DNA from: Phoronis australis
Lineage: Eukaryota; Phoronida; Phoronidae
NCBI GenBank assembly: GCA_002633005.1
Contig: NMRA01000592.1
Coordinates: forward strand, 10,855-45,131
DNA length: 34,277 nt
Direction of reading: 5' to 3'
The position numbers were made by a program, and so were the translations under genes. The stretch's first letter is position 1, and each line of letters opens with the position of its first letter. Below are positions 22,501 to 31,500 of this stretch, piece after piece. A model generated the notes under the pieces. That model had not been told where the DNA came from. It worked only from the letters and a program-made list of their open reading frames with translations, and ran no database searches.

Positions 22501-25500
22501 CACCACTGTAAGCAAACTGTTCAAAAATCCTCAACAACTCTCTTTCACTAGGAACACATTTGCCAATTTTCATAGCGATTTTTAGAGTGCTTTGGCCAAT
22601 ATTGAGAGATGGATGCCGAAAACAGACTAAAAAACGGCAATTAGGAGGCGTAAACTATGTCGAATCCCTCTGTAAACAAAAAGGTGTCCCTGCCTCATTA
22701 ATTAATTAGCAAATTTTATATAAATCCACCAAAGAACTCTAAAGATACAGAGGGAAACGGCAAACAAAATTGCCCCAAGGGGGCACAGTGGGAGTCGGAT
22801 TCATCCGAATGTCGTCGTCATCATCGGTTGTCACAAATACGCTCGCCAAATTTAACGATCCTGCAGAGAGTTTAGGAGATACAGCAACGGGCAAAGGCCG
22901 CATAGACAGAGACAACGGCATAGTGCCCACATATAAATATGTGGACACATAAAAAGACGCAATAAAACACTATACAATACAGACGTCAAGCAGCTGAAAA
23001 CAAATCCTTTCTCATTCTTTATACTGCAAGACACTGAGCCTAAGCTTATCTAGAAAACTTTTTCATCAAACAAACATACTCTTCAGGATTGGGTTGTGTT
23101 GTTCTGGCTTCAATAGCAGCTTGTAGCTGGGTCAGGTACTCAGGGGTCACTATTGGCCGCTTCGTGATCAATGCACAGATCACCTGTAACACAGATACAG
23201 ACAGGGTATTGTTACGACTGCTGAACTGTCAAGTCAATCAGGACTCGACTGTACCATGTCAAGTTAGCTTATTTATGACATATCTATTGGAAAAAGTCAA
23301 ACAGCTTACTGCAAGATACAGACATTTCGTCTTTGAATAAATTTGGCTATGAATGACCTATACTCAAAACAGAGGAGGCAGTATGGCCTGGTTGATAAGT
23401 GTCCCCTTTCTTTACTCGAGGTCGTGGGTTCAAGTCCCACCAGGTCACATTACTAAACCCTTGAGCAAGGTTTCTAGCTCCTCAGCTTGGTTTTAACCAT
23501 ATATTAATAAAACATAAAAAATAGTTCCAGGTGATCAGTGTAATGTGCCCACATGCGAGGCCTGCGCACGTCTGGTACAACGTGTATCAGACCGCCTGCA
23601 ATTGTTTTTTTTTTTCTGTTATACTAAAAACATTTTTGAAGAGCATATCAAGTATACTAAATCATTCATCAATAAATCTTTACCTCATCATAACAACCAT
23701 TTGTCACAGAGAGCCTAAACTGTGCCATGCCAATTCAGGTTACACACCTCTGGCTACTACTTCATGTTCTAACTTTTTGTATAAAGATAAGCCAGATGAA
23801 TACTTTTGCAAGCTTTTATTTACAACATATTTGAAAATTCGCCTGGCACCTGGAGATTCCCCCACTAAACTTCTCTACAAATACAGAAGTGTAGAATTTT
23901 CTTCTTGAGATACTGCACCACCAACATTTTTTCAGCAGAAATCTCAAATTGGCTGCTACGACCTTGAAAACAAGATCAAGGTCGTATTTGGAGATGTCCA
24001 ACCTACCATAAAACCTACATCTCTGTGCACAACATCAAACCAAATGTAAAGATTCCTTCTTGAGATATCAGGATGACAATTTCTAAGTAAAAACTTGATT
24101 TTCTTGATGTGATTTTCAAAACGAAGTCAATGTTGCCTAGTACAAGTGGTACCCCAAGAATACCCACCTACGTACACTATAATAGATAATACGAAAAACA
24201 TGTGAAGCTTCCTTCTTGAGATATCATCTACCAAACTGAACATGTAAATTTCTCAATGTGACCTTGAAAACTTGGACAACGTCGTCAAATTTGACTGGTA
24301 CCTGAAGATACCCAACTTACATCTCAGCATAAAAAATGAACAAAATAAGGCTTCCTTTTTGATATACTGCGCTAACATTACCCAAGTCAAACTCAGGATG
24401 ACTTTGAGAATGAGAAGCGCATTGTTTTGAATTAAAATATTGCTTGTTTGTGGAAAAACAGTTGATTTTTTTACTGCTCCACATTTGTAACACAGAACAA
24501 GACCGATGTCATTTTGCTGCCAGGTGAACTTAACAAGTGCAGTGTCGGTAGCTTTTACGTTTTCATCCCGGTTTCACACGATGTCGATAAATAAAATACA
24601 CCTACAAATCTAAAAAGACTTTTTTCTCTTATCATTACTAAAATGGGTTCAGTTGAAATTTGCCAAACCTTCGACAAGTGCATTTAATGCTGGAAGTGGG
24701 AAGTGCGACATATTCACTATTTCAAACAAATGGCTAAACACTTGGGACAACAGACAATCAAATTTGTACAAATGCTAGAACGTGAAGCAAAGCAACCAAA
24801 CAAAATAACAACAGTTTTAGGATTTCGTGGTATACTTTCAAGGACAACATGGCTATCATTAAGGAATCATTCCTGCAGAGCAAACTCCTTGAGATAAGGT
24901 CTTTAAATGCAGTATACTTAGCCTGCACAAGCAGCTATGGTTGTGACCTTCACCTTAATAGTAACACTGAGTTGACTCATGACAAGTAATGTGCAGTCTT
25001 TCCTCCAGTCTGTAAGTACGTGTGCACCCAGTCTACAGCAAACTGACTTCACGGTCTTCTTCAGGGTGCCATCAAGACAGGAGGTGGTCAGAATCAGTGG
25101 CTGGTAATGCACCCTGGGACAGTGAAAATTTAATTATTTTGCTCAAGGTCAGAGCTTGTCCCAATTCTAGAAACAGGCAATATTGACTGTCCCCAATTCA
25201 AGAATTACTGGAAAGGCAGCAAAATTATCCACTCTGTAGGTTGAAAACACACTGTCCGAAATTTGAGAAATACGGTGAACGCCAAATTTGCACTTGTCCC
25301 AAATTCCAGAGAATGTCTCAAAATGAACAATTTTTACTGTAATATGATATTATCCAACAATGTGCCACAAATTACAAAACAGCAAACAAAAGCTACACTC
25401 AATCGATAAGCTATTTCAAAGCTGCTATTGAGTTCTGGTGTCAAAAAGATCAATTTTCTTCATACGCACACTTGCTCTTCCACAGAGTGGCATCCCTATC

Positions 25501-28500
25501 CATTGTTATAATTGAAATTGGTCAAAATAAATCACCTGATGGCCACACTGCCTTGGTGAACAAAACTCACAATTAAGTCATTGAATTAGGTGTAACATGG
25601 TTTTCAAGAAGGAATGCCATTTATGGGAATCCTTGGACCACAACTTGACACCCCAATAACTTGTTTTTATGATTCTGTTACTAAAGGACAGTCAAATATT
25701 GTAAGACTGACTGAAGTGACAGTGGGCTAGCAGTGTATAAGGTGAGGCTTGCAAACCAGCAGTAAAGGAAAATTAGTTTTGGTAATTACTAGTATAAGAA
25801 CTGGCGAACAAAGTTCGGCAACCCAGGGTATTGGAATAAATTGTAACAGAAAATACAGGCACCATTTCTCTCCGGTGAACTAGAGCCCAGAATGTCCCGT
25901 CAATTCCAAGAATAGAAATCAGAGTACAATAAAATCTTGCCAATATCTGGCCAACATGGTTGCCAAAATTGCCTTCCTTTTCATTTTCAGGATCTTCTAT
26001 CATTGTTGCAAATCCCTACATCAGTGTCTCATGACAGCTAAGGTGTAACAAGACGAGACTGGTCTAAATCAAAGGTTGGTTTTGGGCAGTTCAGCACGAG
26101 TTTATTGCTCCATCGAAATTTTTGAAAAATTCAAAAGCTACACAGAAGACAACACAGTGTAAAAATAATTCAAAAGTTAGCAAAGGTGATCAGATAACTA
26201 GTAGCCAAATAGCAATTAGAGAGGAGGTTAACAATCCACCTACTTGTAAACTGACTGCAGTGAACCAAACTTGATGACATCTCCATCTTTAAGTATATGT
26301 CCATGATCCTTTGATAACCTACTGTCATTGACGAAGGTGCCAAACTTAGACAGGTCCTTGATGGACAGTATTGCTGGCTTGTGAGGATGAGGCTATCAAA
26401 GAGATGAATCTAAACTAAAGGCACCAAACACTTTGTTTCTGAACAGAGAATACAAGCATCTGTGAAGCTACCCAACACAAAACGGTTGTGTTTTTAATCA
26501 AGTTTGTGTCAACAAAGGGCTGCTACACAATCACAGAGTGTTTTCGAATGAGGTCGTCCACCATGTTGGAGGACAAACATTTCAGTATGGTTGTGGTATT
26601 ATGAAGCAAAGACACAGTTCTTAGCTGAATACTCTGCAGAGTTTACTCAGTGTAATGGTGAATTTTTGTGCAACAGTTGGCTGCTCGAGCAGGGAGGATA
26701 CAGTCGTTGTTGTTCTATCATTTTCCAAAACTTATTGACCATCAAGGGAAAAGACCAAAGAGTTGTCTTGAAACTTGGCAGTCGGACCAAAAGAGATAAT
26801 GCATCCAGACAACAAAAACAAGAGCAACGCGGAGCGTTGAAATGCGCCCACGAATGCATCGTAAATGGTGTGCTTTTAGGGTTGTTCATTTCTGTCATAA
26901 AAATGGCCACTAGATGGCACAAAAACATACAATCCATCTGAAAAGGGGAACATGTCATTGCTTCTTAAATAGAAAGCTATACACAAAATTTCATAGAAAT
27001 CCATCATGGAACTTCAGAGAAACAAATATATGTATAAAATGAAATTGACGCTAGGGGGCACACTGTTCATTGGATCCGCCTGAAAGTCGTCATTGTCTGT
27101 TGTTAGCTTCATATAAAAACACTTAAAAATTAATTTCAATAAAGATCCTGCAGTGGGTTTAGGAGATAAAGATGCCTGTATTCAAAATTTTATGAAAATC
27201 CGATGAGGACCTTTGAAGATACAGAGGTAAACATCAACTAAAATTGCCACCAGGGGGCACAACAGTAGTCAGATCCATCTGAAAATCGTCATCGTCTGTT
27301 GTCAACATCATATAAACACACTTCTTAAATTTATTAAAGATCGTACAAACGGTTTAGGAGATACAGCCATGGGTGCAAAAAACGAAACTGCCCCAAGGAG
27401 GCGCCACAGTAGTCGAGGTCATCAGAAAATCATCGTCACCTGTCCACTTCATAGTAAGAACATACATGCCAATTTTCACAATTATCCTGAAAGCGGTTTG
27501 GTTGATAGAGGAATGGACGCCAAAAAACAGACCCAAAAACAGTAAAAATGGCCACCAGGTGGCACAAACTAGGTCGAATCCATCTAAAAACGGAAAGATA
27601 ACGTCACCTTACTAACAGAAGCCTATACACCAAACTTTATGAAAATACACTGAGGACCTTTGAAGATACAGAAGTAAACGTAAAAAAATAAAATTGCCAC
27701 TAGGTGGCACCAGTAGTCAGAACTGTCCGAAAGTTGTTGTTGTCCGTTGTCATCATCATATAAATGCACTTACCGGTACTAAATATAGTAAAGATCCTGC
27801 AAACGGTTTAGGAGATAAAGCAATAGATGCAAAAAAACAAAACTGCCACTAGGGGGCGCCACAGTAGTCAAAGCCCCTGGAAAATCATCGTCAACCGTTC
27901 TCTTCATAGTAAGAACAAACATGTTAATTTTCACAATCATGCTTCGAGCGGTTTGGTTGATAGAGGGGTGGACGCCAAAAAACAGACGCGAAAACAGTAA
28001 AAATGGCCACTAGGTGGCGCAAACTACGTCAAAACTATCCGAAAACGGGACTATAACGCCGTCTTACTAATAGATGCCTATATACCAAATTTTGTGAAAA
28101 TATGTCTAGAACCTTTGAAGATAGAGATAAACGTAAAAAACTAAAATTGCCACTAGGGGGCACACCAGTAGTCGGATCTGTCTGAAAGTTCACTCTTGCC
28201 ATCCCATCTATGAAAGGAACACATGTGCAAAATTTTATGAACATTCGTCAATCGGTTTTGGAGATAGAGCAGCAGACGCTGGACGCCGGACGGGCACCGG
28301 ACGGAGATGACGGCATATAAATATGTGGGCGCAGCATAATAAAAATTCATCAAAATCGGGTTAAACAGTACAAAGTTATTGCAACTTGGTGGTGAAATTT
28401 GGGAATTGTCTGGATCAGGTCAGTCATCTTGGATGATAGTGGCATAAGTTACGAGTTAAAAGTGTTTAATTATTCCAATATCCCCAATATTTTACAGAGA

Positions 28501-31500
28501 AATTTAGTGACATATCTTTACCTGCTATTCTGTGCGATTAAAAATTTTTTAACAGAATTTATTCATCCAGTCGTTACTAATTGAGCAATAAAGGGCTAAA
28601 AAATCCTGTACCGACAACATGGTGACTTTTGCTGAACAGAAAGACATGTTCAAGCGGTTACTTTGTAATCAGTAAAGATTTAACTACAGCACATTTTGAT
28701 AAACGCTGTTATAAAAAAGCAATATTACACAATTTTCAGGTTTTGTGCTAAAGATAAAAGAAATAATCTAACTATTTCACTGTGAATTGCCCATTCAGTT
28801 GAAAATCCAGATTTCAAAAGCATCAAACTTGTTATCTATTTGCCACAGCAACTCTGGTTACATTTGTATAACGATTGGTAAAACAATTTAAGTTAAAATG
28901 TTACAACTTTTGGTAAAAATAAAAATCCTCATCCGGATTCCAGAAATTTGGCCTCATTTCATATAAAAACAACCCAGTTCACACCTCTTTTGGGACTATC
29001 CTATTGCCCCAATCCAGCCAAAATTGGTCAATTGCATATGCCATCCATTATGCATGGCGTAAACATTGAACTCAAGGTCGAAAGCAAATGTCCAGCAGAG
29101 TATAAAAATGTAGTTCAACTTTGAGTAAACTTTTTGAATTAGGATACTGGGTGTTTCTAGATCTATTAATGAGAGTTTTATTTCACAAATTAACTTTTTG
29201 CGCTCGTTCAAAATTTGTAAATTAGAACGTTCAGCAAGTCAAAATTATTGATCAAAAAAATACGTTCACCTGTCCCGTTGTGTCCCTACCTCTGTGTTGT
29301 CAAGTTTCGATATTCCTTGTTCCGTTGTCGGAATTATATAGGGGCTTATGGCTCTGATAAATGTAAACAGGCCATACGTAAGCTGATAATTAGCAGCTAA
29401 CAACACAGGACAACTTTTCTTGCCATCCTTAACCACCGCCCTCCCCCCGTGCTTGTCCTCCAACATGCCGCACTTCTGGGTACTGATGACGTAATTGCTA
29501 ACATTCTATACACTGATTTTTTTCAACCTACTGAACATGGAATATGCTGTTACCTGCAGTTGTCTTTTATCAATAATATCCAAGTGTTACCAAATATTTA
29601 CTGACTTGTCCCTGTGGAATTCCAGGTTTACAAAAATATTTATGGTTACAGGACAAATAAATGTCAAAACCACTTGGATGGAACTCCTTACCAAGTTAGC
29701 AGCTGGATGAGAAACGGACAGCACAGCATGTTTCCTGCTCACTGATTGGTCATTTAGAATGGGTACTTCACAGTCCCCTGGCTTTCGTCCAACCCTGTAC
29801 TCTGTACCTTGCAGAATGTATATTTGATCATCTGAAAAACATAGGCACCAGCTCTCTGCCAGATGTATTGAACTTGCACATGCTCAAAGAGCTGGAAGGA
29901 ATTAGACATCGACGGCATCCACCTGATGCGTTACACTTGCAAAACATAGTATGGGAAAATATCAGTTGGAATTTGTAAGACCTGTGTCCCTTGGACTATT
30001 TGTTTGTCAACAGGTGTGATTTCATATAACTTCTTCAACATGACACCCGGTGAAGGATGCTCGATCGAATCACTTTCATGGATTTGTTCAAATTATGTTG
30101 ACTAAAACTGTTTCCAGAGTCATGGTATGTGTAAATCCTAACTCCATGTGTATATACATGAATGTTTCATTCTAATTTATTCGTTGTATTGCGAGATGAG
30201 TAACTTTTCAATGGGGTGCACTATCGCCCCTGTATGCTTGCGGCATTACAGGGCCATGTAATTGCATCCAGTGGCCATAGACAATGCCACGATCTCGACT
30301 GGCCATCAGGATGGTGAAGCTTTTTGGCAAATTATACCTCACACTGATTAAAACATCAAAGTCACATTGTTATAAGTACCTTTTGCACATAGAGCAAGTT
30401 AACTTCATAGTATCCAGAGTCTTGTATGTGTTTAGGCAACACGTAGCCCCTCGGTTGGCCGGTTAGGGGCTACAATACTTCCCATCGCTTTCTGTACGAA
30501 TTTCGTCCCATGTATTTTAAACGGGCGGTAGGTCAAATCCAGTCACCGATTAGTTTTTGCCTCATCAAAAATACATTCAACACTTAAAACTATCACTTAA
30601 AAAAGTGCTTATTTTCTTCAGTGGTACTTTCTACTTCTACACATATCTTCGATGAAGCTTAGTTACGAGAATTAAGGTGACTTTGGCGACGAATTCTAAC
30701 TCTACTTTTTTGGTCACCGTTAACTTTTTCACCAAGAGCGCGATAACCACAATGCATTTCAACTGAGTCACATTTGTTAGGCAAAGGTTAGCGTGAGACT
30801 GAGAAAAGTGCGTGACGCTGGCGCGTGACACTTGCAAAATAGCATAGGAATTGGGTATCAAGTGAAATTTGTAAGATTTGCGTCCCTTGGACTTTTTATT
30901 CTTCAACATGCGTGATTTCACGTAACTTCCTCAAAATGGCACCCGGTAAGAGAAACTCGAGCAAACCGCGACAGATTTTCATCGATTTGTTCAAATTATC
31001 TTGACTGAATCGGCTCCAGACTTATGGTATGTGTTAATTATAACTCCATGTTCATGTATGAATGTTTCATTTAATTTTATTTCCTGTATTTTGAAATTCG
31101 TAACTTTTTGTGGGGGATGTACTATCGGCAGTATATGCCTGCCGCCTGCGGCATCCAGGACGACGTAATTGCCTACTTAGCTGTGTATACAGCTTTGTAC
31201 CAATGTGGGTAAAAGAGCACCAGATAAAATCTGACACAAAATTAGTGTCATTAAAAACTACAGTCTTCCTTGAGTAAACTAACTTATTTAACGGTGTCGG
31301 AAAAATGGCGTTCTGCCGTTAATCTGCTGCTAAAGTTGTGGAGCGATCTTAAAAAGCAATGGCTTTCGGCGCCATGAATTGCGTCACCTATAGGCCAGTT
31401 TCTTTTTTCACCGATTCCTCAATCAACTGTTGTTCTTTCACGAGGTTGCATACACGTCACAACAAATTATCGGAACTGGTTGCACTTCATTATAAGTTTT

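Noticed and set aside
23384-23449. Functional tRNA gene
   Set aside because: The T-arm and B box are good, but no proper acceptor and anticodon stems form, and a SINE-type tail follows.
29266-29466. 66-residue minus-strand open frame as an NBN first exon
   Set aside because: It has no similarity to the nibrin start. The MWTSLLKEQ exon at 34180-34207 has the conserved Met-Trp and the required phase.
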